Source: Crystallibacter degradans (GTDB lineage Bacteria > Actinomycetota > Actinomycetes > Actinomycetales > Micrococcaceae). From it: a stretch of DNA of 48,693 bases. Below, piece by piece: positions 8,038 through 15,616 of this stretch. The position numbers and the translations under genes were made by a program. The notes beneath the pieces are model-generated. The model worked only from the letters and a program-made list of their open reading frames with translations. It had not been told where the DNA came from and did not search any database. Positions within the stretch are counted from its first letter, which is position 1; every line of letters begins with the position of its first letter. Location: positions 1-48,693 of the forward strand of contig NZ_JABBCH010000013.1 in the NCBI RefSeq assembly GCF_012952295.1. Reading direction: 5' to 3'.

Positions 8038-8895
8038 ATGGCATCCCAGAACACCCCCAGGCCCACGAAGGCCGAGCGTACCGCCGAGGCGCGTGAAAAG
8101 GCCCGTCAAATGCGTGAAACGCAGCAACGCAAGGAAAAGCGCAATTCGCTGCTGGTCCGCTGGGGTGTTATTGGTGCTGTTGTCGCGATCGTCGCCATTG
8201 TCGCCATCATCGTGGCAACCAACCAGCGCGGGGACTTCCCCGATGCCGGTCCCACGCCGGCCAACGGCAACGAATACGGCGGCATCACGCTGACGTCCAG
8301 CACCGAGCTGGAACCGACCACGCAGACCACGGTGGATGTGAACAGCATCGACGCCGAGGCGGAGTCGCCGGCAGTGCCCAGCGGCATCGCCGAGGCCCCC
8401 GAGGGCGAGCCGGCCCAGATCGTGATTTACGTGGATGCAGCCTGCAGCCATTGCGCCACGTTCGAAGAGACCAACGGCGATCAGCTGAAGGAGTGGCTGG
8501 ACAACGGCGATGCCACGGTTGAATACCGCGCTGTGGCGTTCCTCGACCAGCCGGCTACCGGCAACTACTCTTCCCGCGGCGCCAACGCCCTGGCTTGCGT
8601 GGCCGAATCTTCGCCGGAGAACTACCTCTCGTTCATGGAGTTGCTCTTCGAAAAGCAGGTACCCACCGGTCTCTCAAGCGATGAGCTGGCCGCCACTGCT
8701 GCCGAGGCTGGTGCCGAAGGTGCAGAAAGCTGCATCCAAGACGGGACCTACCGTCCCTACGCCGCGTACGCCGATGCTCTGGCCCGCGCCGACGGCGTCG
8801 GGGGAACCCCTGCTGTCTACGTCGACGGCCAGGTCTGGGATAACACCGGCGACTTCGTTGAGTTTGCCCAGCCGATCATCGACGCCCGCTCCTAA
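8038..8895 (+). CDS. Membrane-anchored DsbA-like thiol oxidoreductase
   Basis: A 285-residue protein with a basic cytoplasmic head (residues 1-41, rich in Lys/Arg/Glu, probably helical), one transmembrane segment at 42-60, a low-complexity Thr/Ala/Pro linker to ~125, and an extracellular thioredoxin-fold domain. The active site is CSHC (C136, C139) in YVDAACSHCATF, and the cis-proline loop is GGTPAVYVDG. Two further cysteines (in ALACVAES and AESCIQDG) fit a DsbA-like helical insert. It probably oxidises or isomerises disulfides in secreted proteins. AGGA precedes the ATG. It is divergent from otsA. Confidence 0.82.
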   Translation: MASQNTPRPTKAERTAEAREKARQMRETQQRKEKRNSLLVRWGVIGAVVAIVAIVAIIVATNQRGDFPDAGPTPANGNEYGGITLTSSTELEPTTQTTVDVNSIDAEAESPAVPSGIAEAPEGEPAQIVIYVDAACSHCATFEETNGDQLKEWLDNGDATVEYRAVAFLDQPATGNYSSRGANALACVAESSPENYLSFMELLFEKQVPTGLSSDELAATAAEAGAEGAESCIQDGTYRPYAAYADALARADGVGGTPAVYVDGQVWDNTGDFVEFAQPIIDARS

Positions 8896-8914
8896 TCCAC
8901 ATTCCGAAGGGGAT

Positions 8915-8959
8915 GCCCGGTTGGATGCTTTGCGTTTCGCGCGAAGCGCCCAACTGGGC
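8915..8959 (+). terminator. Nested hairpin after the DsbA-like gene
   Basis: The outer arms GCCCGGTTGG (8915-8924) and CCAACTGGGC (8950-8959) enclose an inner stem, GCGTTTCG with CGAAGCGC, each with one wobble. The structure begins 20 bases after the stop codon. There is no long T tract, so termination strength is uncertain. Confidence 0.55.
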
Positions 8960-9009
8960 TAACCTTATCTAGCTGGAATTTCCAGCAGAGCTGGCTGCGA
9001 AGCCAGTGC

Positions 9010-9086
9010 GCCTCCTTAGCTCAGTTGGCCAGAGCACCTGTCTTGTAAACAGGGGGTCGCCGGTTCGAATCCGGCAGGGGGCTCCA
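9010..9086 (+). tRNA. tRNA-Thr (anticodon TGT)
   Basis: A 77-nt tRNA gene with encoded CCA. The acceptor stem GCCTCCT pairs with AGGGGGC. The anticodon stem CCTGT/ACAGG holds the loop CTTGTAA, so the anticodon is TGT (threonine, ACA codons). The T arm GCCGGTTCGAATCCGGC is canonical. A 6-bp hairpin with a GCGA tetraloop (8991-9006) ends 3 bases before the mature 5' end, in the leader. Confidence 0.96.
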
Positions 9087-9093
9087 GCGCGGA

Positions 9094-9140
9094 AGGCTTC
9101 GGTTCCTGAAGGTTAGGAACCGAAGCCTCTTTTCGTTTTT
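9094..9140 (+). terminator. Terminator of the tRNA-Thr gene
   Basis: A 14-bp perfect stem (AGGCTTCGGTTCCT at 9094-9107 with its complement at 9115-9128) is followed by CTTTTCGTTTTT. This is a textbook intrinsic terminator 8 bases after the tRNA. Confidence 0.9.
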
Positions 9141-9306
9141 GGCAGTCCCGGCTGTGCGGACGTCCTGATGGTCTCCATGCGATGCGGCCGATGCGGCTTC
9201 CCCGGAAGCCCAACGAGGGGAAGAATGAAACGATGACGGATGCGCGCGGTCCTGCCGTGCCCCGGGAGAGCGGCGCCGGGGCAAGTGGGGGAGCAGGAGC
9301 AGGTCC

Positions 9307-9786
9307 ATGAAATCCGTGCCGATCGGCGTCATTCTGGTCATCGGCGGGACAGTCGTCGGCGCCATCGTCGGTGCGTTCTACGGGTTCGTGCCCACAGCAT
9401 TGTTTGCGTTCGCCAATGCACCGGCAACGGGTCGCGCCGGTGGCGTGGACATGGGGCAGTTTGCCCTGATGCTCGGCGCCATTGCCGGGGCTTTCATCGG
9501 GATCACGGCCAGCATCGTATCAATCACGGCTCTTCTCATCAGCGGGCGCCGGTTGCAGGGCAGGCTGTGGCTCAGGGCGGCGGTTGCCGGAGCCGGAGCA
9601 CTGCTGGGTGCTGCTTTCGCATTCATCCTGATGATGACAGTACTGGGCGGCGGGGGTCCGTCCTGGTCGGAACTGCCCTCGGCCGCACCTGTCTTCCTCG
9701 CCGCGGCAATGTTGGCGGCCGTGGCCGTCTTGCTTCTGGACCGAATTTCGGGACTAAAAGCGGACACGCCGGAGCGTCATCCTTGA
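9307..9786 (+). CDS. Small four-helix membrane protein of unknown function
   Basis: A 159-residue, very hydrophobic protein. Four membrane segments can be drawn at about residues 6-33, 50-78, 87-111 and 125-145, with Gly/Ala-rich faces and a short charged tail. AGGAG lies 9 bases before the ATG. The start codon overlaps the stop of a 25-codon reading frame (9233-9310) in an ATGA arrangement. I recognise no family. Confidence 0.65.
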   Translation: MKSVPIGVILVIGGTVVGAIVGAFYGFVPTALFAFANAPATGRAGGVDMGQFALMLGAIAGAFIGITASIVSITALLISGRRLQGRLWLRAAVAGAGALLGAAFAFILMMTVLGGGGPSWSELPSAAPVFLAAAMLAAVAVLLLDRISGLKADTPERHP

Positions 9787-9861
9787 CCCGATGAGGAGAT
9801 GTGGTTAAAGGATTTCTAAAAAACGTTCCATCAAAGGAAGTAAGCATCTAAGCTTCTACTT

Positions 9862-11142
9862 GTGCAAAAAACTGTTAAACCATTCATTGCCTTGGCTGTG
9901 CTGCTGATGATGCTCCTGTCCGGGATGGGGCCTGCGTCCGCGGTCACCCGGACGGCCAGCGACCCCTTCGTCAAAGAGGTGTTGCGCCTGATCAACGAGG
10001 AGCGGGCCGGCCATGGACTGTCGCCGGTGGTCTGGAACCAGAGCGTCGGCAACGTCTCCCAGCAATGGGCGGAAGAGCAGAACAATCGCATCAACAGGGA
10101 CAAGTACAGCCTCTCGACGATCCACCGTCCCGGCTACGGAAGCCAGCAAATCCCCGACGGTTACGACTGGTACACGGAAATCATCGGCATCAACAACAAC
10201 GCCCAGCAGATCGTGGACTGGTGGATGAACTCTCCCGCGCACAAGGCAGGCATGTTGAGCCCAAGCGCCACGGACATCGGCATCGGCTACATGAAGACGA
10301 CCAAGTCCGGCTGGTACGGCATGTACGTCGTTGTTGCCAATATCGCCGGCTATCCCGGCACACGTGCGGAACTGCCGCCGCATCCGGGCATTGACATGGC
10401 GTCCTTCAAAGACGGCGACGTCGCCGCCGTCGATTCCGCCGGAAACCTGTACAACTATCCCACCGCCTTCGGCGGCGACCTGTGGAAGCGCAGCTACATC
10501 GCCTCCGGGTTCAAGGGCGTGCTTGAAGTTGAAGTTGCCGACTGGAACGCTGACGGTATTCAGGACGTTGTAGCCAGGTGGAGCTCAGGGAAGCTGACCG
10601 TGCATTACGGGCTGGCGCGAGGAGGTCTGGCAGCGGCCCGTACCGTGGGCAGCTCCGGCTGGGCCAACTACGACATTACGGTGACCGATTGGCAACAGGG
10701 GGACCTGTACCCGGGAATGGTTGCCAAGAACGAGTCGAACGGCAGGCTCTATTACTACAACAATCCTTACGGTGAACGGCACGGCTCCCGCTTGCAGATC
10801 GGCGCCTCGGGCTGGGCGAACCTGGAAATATTCGCGCTGGACTTCGATTACGACGGCAGGATGGACCTGGTCGCCAAGACCCCGCAAGGCCAGCTGAAGC
10901 TGTACCGCACCCACGGCAACGCACGGTTCGTTTCCGAATACCGCAGGATCATCGGTGCGTCCGGCTGGAACACCATGCACCATCTGTCTTCCATTAACAA
11001 TCATCTGGGGAATAGCAGGCCCGGCATTCTGGCACGGGATAGGTACGGGAACCTGCATCATTACCCGGTCTCGCCGAACCAGGTCAACCGGCGCAGCACC
11101 ATCGGCCAAGGCGGCTGGGACACACTCATGCTGGGGAGCTAG
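9862..11142 (+). CDS. Secreted CAP/SCP-domain protein with C-terminal FG-GAP/VCBS-like repeats
   Basis: A 426-residue exported protein. Residues 1-27 form a signal peptide ending ASA. Residues ~32-165 are a CAP/SCP domain: VLRLINEERAGHGLSPV, the His-Glu pair in STIHRPG and WYTEIIG, and the IVDWWMNSPAHKAGMLSP motif with H127. From ~175 to the end are about five repeats with propeller-like features: DWNADGIQDVVA and DFDYDGRMDLVA are Ca-binding-loop-like, and each blade has a SGW/GGW element (SSGWANY, ASGWANL, ASGWNTM, QGGWDTL). The start is GTG 9862, because an in-frame stop lies 21 bases upstream; its ribosome site is weak. CAP proteins bind lipids or act on the envelope. The role here is unknown. 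Confidence 0.82.
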   Translation: MQKTVKPFIALAVLLMMLLSGMGPASAVTRTASDPFVKEVLRLINEERAGHGLSPVVWNQSVGNVSQQWAEEQNNRINRDKYSLSTIHRPGYGSQQIPDGYDWYTEIIGINNNAQQIVDWWMNSPAHKAGMLSPSATDIGIGYMKTTKSGWYGMYVVVANIAGYPGTRAELPPHPGIDMASFKDGDVAAVDSAGNLYNYPTAFGGDLWKRSYIASGFKGVLEVEVADWNADGIQDVVARWSSGKLTVHYGLARGGLAAARTVGSSGWANYDITVTDWQQGDLYPGMVAKNESNGRLYYYNNPYGERHGSRLQIGASGWANLEIFALDFDYDGRMDLVAKTPQGQLKLYRTHGNARFVSEYRRIIGASGWNTMHHLSSINNHLGNSRPGILARDRYGNLHHYPVSPNQVNRRSTIGQGGWDTLMLGS

Positions 11143-11231
11143 CAGCGGGTTTGATCCGTTCAGGTTTCACGGTTTCGCCCTGAAGATCAGCAGGTCCCGC
11201 TTATAGTGGGCGGAGTGAGTCAAGGAGGCGG

Positions 11232-11378
11232 ATGGTGAGCGAAGATAAACCGGAACTGGATCCGGAGATTGACCAGCGCGAAGACGGAGTGGTCATTGAA
11301 CCCGGGTCCGAGATCGACGAGGACCTGGAGGACACGTTACCCCCAGCTTCGGAGGGAACGGGCGACGCAACGCCCTGA
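11232..11378 (+). CDS. Small, highly acidic protein (48 aa)
   Basis: A short reading frame behind a perfect ribosome site (AAGGAGG, 11222-11228). ATG 11232 or the next codon, GTG 11235, is the start. The 48-residue product has 17 Asp/Glu and only two basic residues, with patches such as DEDLEDTL and no hydrophobic segment. A TATAGT box occurs just upstream (from about 11201). I recognise no family. The ribosome site and the amino-acid skew are the reasons to believe it is translated. Confidence 0.55.
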   Translation: MVSEDKPELDPEIDQREDGVVIEPGSEIDEDLEDTLPPASEGTGDATP

Positions 11379-11447
11379 CTGCAGTGCCCGGGGCACTGGG
11401 CGTGCCGGCCGAAGGCCCCGCTCCCGCGGGACCCTGTGTCCGTCCGG

Positions 11448-11777
11448 TCAGGAAGCCTTGGCTATCGCTGGGTAATGGCCCCAGGTGCCGTGGTCTACCT
11501 CGAGGACCGTGCCGCGCTCGCCGTAGAGGACGTTGACCGATTCTCCGAAGTGCTCGCAATCTTCATCCGGGCACGTGTCCGAGAGGTCTCCGGCATAGTC
11601 GTTGGCGAACCGCTGTTCCCATTCGTCTACTTTGCCCATGGCCCAGGCGTTCCCGTCATCCGCCAGGGCTTTAAGCACTTCGATGCTGTAACGCCGGCCC
11701 CGCTGAGGATGCCGGGCGGCAGTGGTTGCGCTGCCGCGTTGCAGTGATCCGGTGCTGGGTGTGTTCTTCGTGCTCAT
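11448..11777 (-). CDS. Hypothetical protein (109 aa)
   Basis: A soluble 109-residue protein. The N-terminal ~30 residues are basic and Thr/Ser-rich. The rest is acidic with several aromatics (DEWEQRFANDYAGDL, HGTWGHYPAIAKAS) and a CPDEDC pair that could bind a metal or form a disulfide. No family is recognised. It is transcribed in the same direction as the nitroreductase-like flavin gene upstream (stop at 11847), 69 bp away. Confidence 0.55.
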   Translation of the reverse strand: MSTKNTPSTGSLQRGSATTAARHPQRGRRYSIEVLKALADDGNAWAMGKVDEWEQRFANDYAGDLSDTCPDEDCEHFGESVNVLYGERGTVLEVDHGTWGHYPAIAKAS

Positions 11778-11846
11778 GCTCCCAATTTACGTCCCGCTAC
11801 TGACAGTATTTGGTCTCTGCGTCGGCGCGTCCGGTATCAGGGAAGC

Positions 11847-12347
11847 TCAGGCCGAATGCCCGGCGTCCAGATCCAGCACCTGGGAGAACTGCAAGGGCTC
11901 TGTTCCCGGATCAGCCTCTATCTGGGAAGGGGCCAGCAGGAAGCCCACATGGTCGCCCAGATCAAACCGGTCCAGGACGTCCGCGATCATTCGGCGGGGA
12001 CAGTCGGTCAGGACGGGAACACCGCCTGGTCCCTCCCGCCAATTGCAGGAGCCGAACTTGTCCACCTCGTCGCCGGTATTCTCCCCGAACAGGGCAGCGA
12101 GCTCCCGTTGGCCGGAACCTGGAACATGAACGCCGAGCACCTTGGCGTTCCGGGCCACACGGTAGGTGCGGTTTTGCTTTGAAATGCACACCATGAACCT
12201 GACGGGGCTGATGCTGCACTGGGTGGCAAATCCGACCAGGCAGCCGGACAATGACGTATCGAAGCCTTCGGTCGAAGCTGCCGTGACGATGTACATCGGA
12301 TAATCGAGCCCGGAGACAAAGGCATCCGTGTCCACATCAGTGCTCAT
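11847..12347 (-). CDS. Flavin reductase-like domain protein
   Basis: A 166-residue protein of the FMN-binding split-barrel flavin reductase family. It has the family start (YPMYIVTAA), the LSGCLVGFATQCSISP segment where FMN usually binds, MVCISKQNRTYRVARNAKVLGVHV, and the C-terminal DHVGFLLAPSQIEAD barrel strand with H at the usual position. Members supply reduced flavin to monooxygenases or act as small oxidoreductases. Two luciferase-like monooxygenases occur elsewhere in the window (14576 and 22024), but no pairing is implied by position. A 78-bp gap separates it from the channel gene. Confidence 0.8.
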   Translation of the reverse strand: MSTDVDTDAFVSGLDYPMYIVTAASTEGFDTSLSGCLVGFATQCSISPVRFMVCISKQNRTYRVARNAKVLGVHVPGSGQRELAALFGENTGDEVDKFGSCNWREGPGGVPVLTDCPRRMIADVLDRFDLGDHVGFLLAPSQIEADPGTEPLQFSQVLDLDAGHSA

Positions 12348-12424
12348 ACTTTCTCCCGCCGCGCGTCATGCCAAATACCGGTGTCCGGCCGTTTAATTTC
12401 CATCCTACGGGCGGGCGTTCCGGT

Positions 12425-13132
12425 CTAGGAGCCGTCCGCGCCGCGAGGCAGCACGGGTTCTTCAGGACCGCTGCCACGGAGGAAGAACGCGCCGACGGCG
12501 CCTGCCAAGGTGGCGAAAACTGCGACGGAATAGACCGCCAGCAGCACTTCCAGCAGCCGCGCGAAGCCGCCCGCAGCAGTCAGTTCACTGCCGGTAATGG
12601 TCGACATGGCGGCTTCATGCAAGGCATCGCCGTACCGCTGATACGAGCCGGATACATAGAGCAGCTGGCTGGCGACCATAATGACCATGGCCGTGACTGC
12701 TGCGAGCCAACCGATCCGGCCCGAAAGCAGCCTGCCGGCTGAACGTCCGCCGCGGATACCGGCGGAGAGGACACTGCCGAATCTGGCCAGACGTGCCGCC
12801 CGGAACACCCGGAGCGCCTGCAACGCACGGAAAAAGCGCAGGAAGGGCACCAACAGGAAGATGATCTGCCACCAGTTGCGCTTCCAGAACCGGCGCTGGA
12901 ACCTGGCTATGTAGGCGCGCAGCAGGAATTCCGCGACGAAGATGCTCCAGAACAGCCAGCCAAGAACCGACAGGAACGTCAGCAGCCCGGGCCGGGTGGC
13001 CAGCATCTGGCCGAGGACGACGAACACAAACAGCAGACCCAGGACGCCCATCGGCCGGTCGAGCCGGGCAGCCAACGCCTGGGCGCGGTCCAGACGTGCC
13101 GCTGTTTCCAGATCGTCGCGTGGCTGCGCCAT
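12425..13132 (-). CDS. Voltage-sensor ion-channel-like protein without a canonical K+ filter
   Basis: A 235-residue membrane protein laid out like a small 6TM channel. Hydrophobic segments lie at about 28-45, 52-73, 88-100, 140-160 and 192-218. Residues 99-117 form an S4-like sensor with arginines at 99, 102, 108, 111, 114 and 117 (every third residue, Q at 105). The pore-loop position reads AMSTITGSELTAAGG (175-189), so the TVGYG filter of K+ channels is absent. The C-terminal S6-like helix (LLAVYSVAVFATLAGAVGAFFL) is intact. ATG 13132 follows GGAGGG; the longer in-frame start lacks a site. It is divergent from the HtrA gene. Confidence 0.72.
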   Translation of the reverse strand: MAQPRDDLETAARLDRAQALAARLDRPMGVLGLLFVFVVLGQMLATRPGLLTFLSVLGWLFWSIFVAEFLLRAYIARFQRRFWKRNWWQIIFLLVPFLRFFRALQALRVFRAARLARFGSVLSAGIRGGRSAGRLLSGRIGWLAAVTAMVIMVASQLLYVSGSYQRYGDALHEAAMSTITGSELTAAGGFARLLEVLLAVYSVAVFATLAGAVGAFFLRGSGPEEPVLPRGADGS

Positions 13133-13334
13133 GTACCCTCCAGCTCGTCCGTGCTGTGAACGACAGGTCATCTACCGAGTCATTCCCTGCCAACGCTAGC
13201 GACTGGACAGGGCCTCGGCCAGCCGCTGAATCGTGGTCGTGCCAAGGTGCGGGCAGGTTTTGCCCATTCTCCGCCTGGGCCTTGACGCCATCACGACGAC
13301 GGCGTTGGCTGGTGACAGTGCGAAGGAGACATTG

Positions 13335-14486
13335 ATGCGGCTTCATTTCCAGACAAAGCCACAACGCGCCGTCGTGCCTGCATCCAGCGGCGGCAGCGGG
13401 CCCGGCAGCGCTACGCAACGCAGCCGCGGCCGCAAGCGAAGGCGGACCGGCGCAGCGGCCGCGGTTGCCGCCGTCGTGCTTCTGGCCGGTTGTACGGCAA
13501 CGGACCAGGAGCCGGGCACGCAGACGGAGGGCGCAGCCTCATCCCCGGCAGCAGAGCAGGCGCTCGAACAGGGTAGCAACGAAGGCGTTTCCATACCGGA
13601 CATCGTTGCCGGTGTGGAGCCTTCCGTGGTCACTATTTTCACCGGGAGGGGTGGTCTGGGCAGCGGCGTCATTTACAGTGCGGACGGGCTGATTCTGACG
13701 AACGAGCACGTGGTCCGCGGGGTGGATGAAGTTGAGGTTGGTTTTGCAGATGGCAAGCGCGAGGCCGGCACCGTGGTGGCGGAGGACCCCGTGACGGATC
13801 TGGCCCTGGTCCAGGTGGAGCGGACCGGGCTGCCCGCTGCGGAATTCGAGCCGTCACTGCCCCGGGTCGGGGAGTTGGCAGTGGTGATCGGGAGTCCGCT
13901 CGGCTTCGCCAACACGGCGACGGCGGGAATCATTTCAGGGCTGCACCGGGAAATTCCCGGTTCGGCTTCCAACAGCCAGTCGCTGGTGGACCTGATCCAG
14001 ACCGATGCCCCGATCAGCCCGGGCAACTCGGGCGGGGCCGTGGTCAACAGCGAGGGCAAAGTCATCGGCATCAGCGAGGCCTACATCCCGCCGCAGGCGG
14101 GGGCCGTAGCGCTGGGCTTCGCCATTCCGGCGGCAATTGCCATGGAGGTTGCCGAACAATTGCGCGAAGACGGCAGCGCCGAACATGCCTTCATGGGGCT
14201 GGGGCCGGCGGCCATCACGCCCCAGATCGCGGAGCAGCTTGGCCTGCCGGATACGCAGGGCGCCCTGGTGCTGTCCGTCGTGGACGGTGGTCCGGCCGCG
14301 GAAGCCGGGCTGGAGCCTGGCGACGTGATTGTGGGGCTGGGCGGCGAAGAGATCCAGACGCCCGAGGACCTGCTTGCGGCATTGCGCGCCCACGCACCGG
14401 GGGACAAGGTGGAAGTGGAGATCAGCCGGGGCAGTGAAGCCAGCCAGCTCACCGTCACGCTCGCGGACCGTCCCTCCGCCGAATGA
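13335..14486 (+). CDS. Lipoprotein HtrA/DegP-like S1C serine protease with PDZ domain
   Basis: A 383-residue trypsin-like protease for envelope quality control. A positively charged run (RGRKRRR) precedes a hydrophobic segment and a lipobox, LLAGC (C53), so it should be a lipid-anchored lipoprotein. The triad is H125 in LTNEHVV, D155 in DPVTDLALV and S232 in PGNSGGAVV. A single PDZ domain (about 290-380) carries the GLEPGDVIVGLGG core. ATG 13335 has AAGGAG 8 bases upstream; a GTG 102 bases earlier would place the signal peptide internally. Most actinobacterial HtrA proteins have a transmembrane anchor, so the lipobox is notable. Confidence 0.9.
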   Translation: MRLHFQTKPQRAVVPASSGGSGPGSATQRSRGRKRRRTGAAAAVAAVVLLAGCTATDQEPGTQTEGAASSPAAEQALEQGSNEGVSIPDIVAGVEPSVVTIFTGRGGLGSGVIYSADGLILTNEHVVRGVDEVEVGFADGKREAGTVVAEDPVTDLALVQVERTGLPAAEFEPSLPRVGELAVVIGSPLGFANTATAGIISGLHREIPGSASNSQSLVDLIQTDAPISPGNSGGAVVNSEGKVIGISEAYIPPQAGAVALGFAIPAAIAMEVAEQLREDGSAEHAFMGLGPAAITPQIAEQLGLPDTQGALVLSVVDGGPAAEAGLEPGDVIVGLGGEEIQTPEDLLAALRAHAPGDKVEVEISRGSEASQLTVTLADRPSAE

Positions 14487-14575
14487 GGCAGAGTCACGGC
14501 AGGCTGAATGAGGGCAATGCAGCAGCAGAATACGGCAACGCAGAGCAGCCGGAATAGAACAGGCTGCCGGCCGTT

Positions 14576-15595
14576 ATGACTGGTGTGCCCCTAACCAAGA
14601 TCCCCGTCTCCATTCTCGACCGTGCCAACTCCCGCTCCGGAGGAACCGAGGCAGAGGCCTTGAGGACGACGGCGAACCGCGCGCGCCGGGCAGAGGAGCT
14701 GGGCTACCACCGGTTCTGGGTGGCCGAACACCATGGCGTCCCGGGGATCGCCGGTTCGGCACCTACCGTCCTGATGGGGGTCATTGCCGCTCAAACGGGA
14801 CGGATCCGCGTCGGCTCCGGCGGCGTGATGCTGCCCAACCACCAGCCGCTGGTGGTCGCCGAACAGGTCGCGACGCTGCAGGCGCTCTTTCCCGGCCGGA
14901 TTGATCTTGGCGTGGGGCGCTCGGTAGGGTTCACGCCCGCTGTCCGGCAGGCGCTACGGCAGGACAAGGACGGCGCGGACCGCTTCGAGACGGATCTGGC
15001 CGAGTTGCTGAAGTTCCTGACCGGCGAGGCCGCAATTACCTCCCGGCCGTACGACGGCGGTGCTAGGCCGCCTTTCGTACTGGCCACGGGCAAAGGTGCC
15101 GACATCGCAGCCAAGGCGGGGCTCGCCGTCGTTGTTGGTGGTCCTGCCTACACCGGGCGGACGGGCATGCCGGCGGCGCTGGCCCGGTACCGTCGGAACT
15201 TCCGCCCCTCGCGGTGGTATCCGGAACCTTATGTCATTGTTTCGGCCAATGTCGCCGTGGCGGGGACTGCTGCCCGGGCGCGCGAACTCCTCCTGCCCGA
15301 GGCCTGGGCGCTGGCCCAGTCCCGCACCCGCGGCGAGTTTCCGCCGCTGGAACCGGTGGAAAGTGTCCTCCAGCGCCAGCTGACCGGGCGGCAGCAGAAG
15401 CTGATCGACGAAAGCCTTGCCTCGTCCATCTACGGCACTCAGGAGGAAGCCGCGGACCAGCTCGCCCGCTTGCTCGACGCCACCGGAGCCAACGAGTTCA
15501 TGGTCACCGGGAACACCTTCGATCCGGCCGCGCTCGCCGACTCGGACGCCAGACTAGCGGAGCTGATGGGGCTGCCGAGCCAAAGCCCCGCCTGA
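14576..15595 (+). CDS. Luciferase-like flavin-dependent oxidoreductase (MsnO8 group)
   Basis: A 339-residue TIM-barrel flavoprotein of the bacterial luciferase superfamily. Diagnostic parts are PVSILDRANSRSGG at the N-terminus, ELGYHRFWVAEHHG, IRVGSGGVMLPNHQPL, LFPGRIDLGVGRS and a C-terminal GTQEEAADQLARLL segment. This is the single-subunit 'group 1' layout. No substrate can be read from the sequence, and no flavin reductase is adjacent. The start has a weak ribosome site; the short inverted repeat GCAGCC...GGCTGC (14545-14567) lies just before it. The gene ends 21 bp from the convergent iclR gene. Confidence 0.85.
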   Translation: MTGVPLTKIPVSILDRANSRSGGTEAEALRTTANRARRAEELGYHRFWVAEHHGVPGIAGSAPTVLMGVIAAQTGRIRVGSGGVMLPNHQPLVVAEQVATLQALFPGRIDLGVGRSVGFTPAVRQALRQDKDGADRFETDLAELLKFLTGEAAITSRPYDGGARPPFVLATGKGADIAAKAGLAVVVGGPAYTGRTGMPAALARYRRNFRPSRWYPEPYVIVSANVAVAGTAARARELLLPEAWALAQSRTRGEFPPLEPVESVLQRQLTGRQQKLIDESLASSIYGTQEEAADQLARLLDATGANEFMVTGNTFDPAALADSDARLAELMGLPSQSPA

Positions 15596-15616
15596 ACGGG
15601 CCGCCCTGGCTCAGGC

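Noticed and set aside
8956-8971. DtxR/IdeR-like half-site upstream of tRNA-Thr (minus strand TAAGGTTAGCC)
   Set aside because: Only one arm fits; the second arm is absent, and iron control of a tRNA gene has no support. It overlaps the terminator hairpin and tRNA promoter.
14545-14567. GCAGCC...GGCTGC hairpin as terminator of the HtrA gene
   Set aside because: The stem has only six base pairs with an 11-base loop, no T tract follows, and it lies at the start of the next gene.
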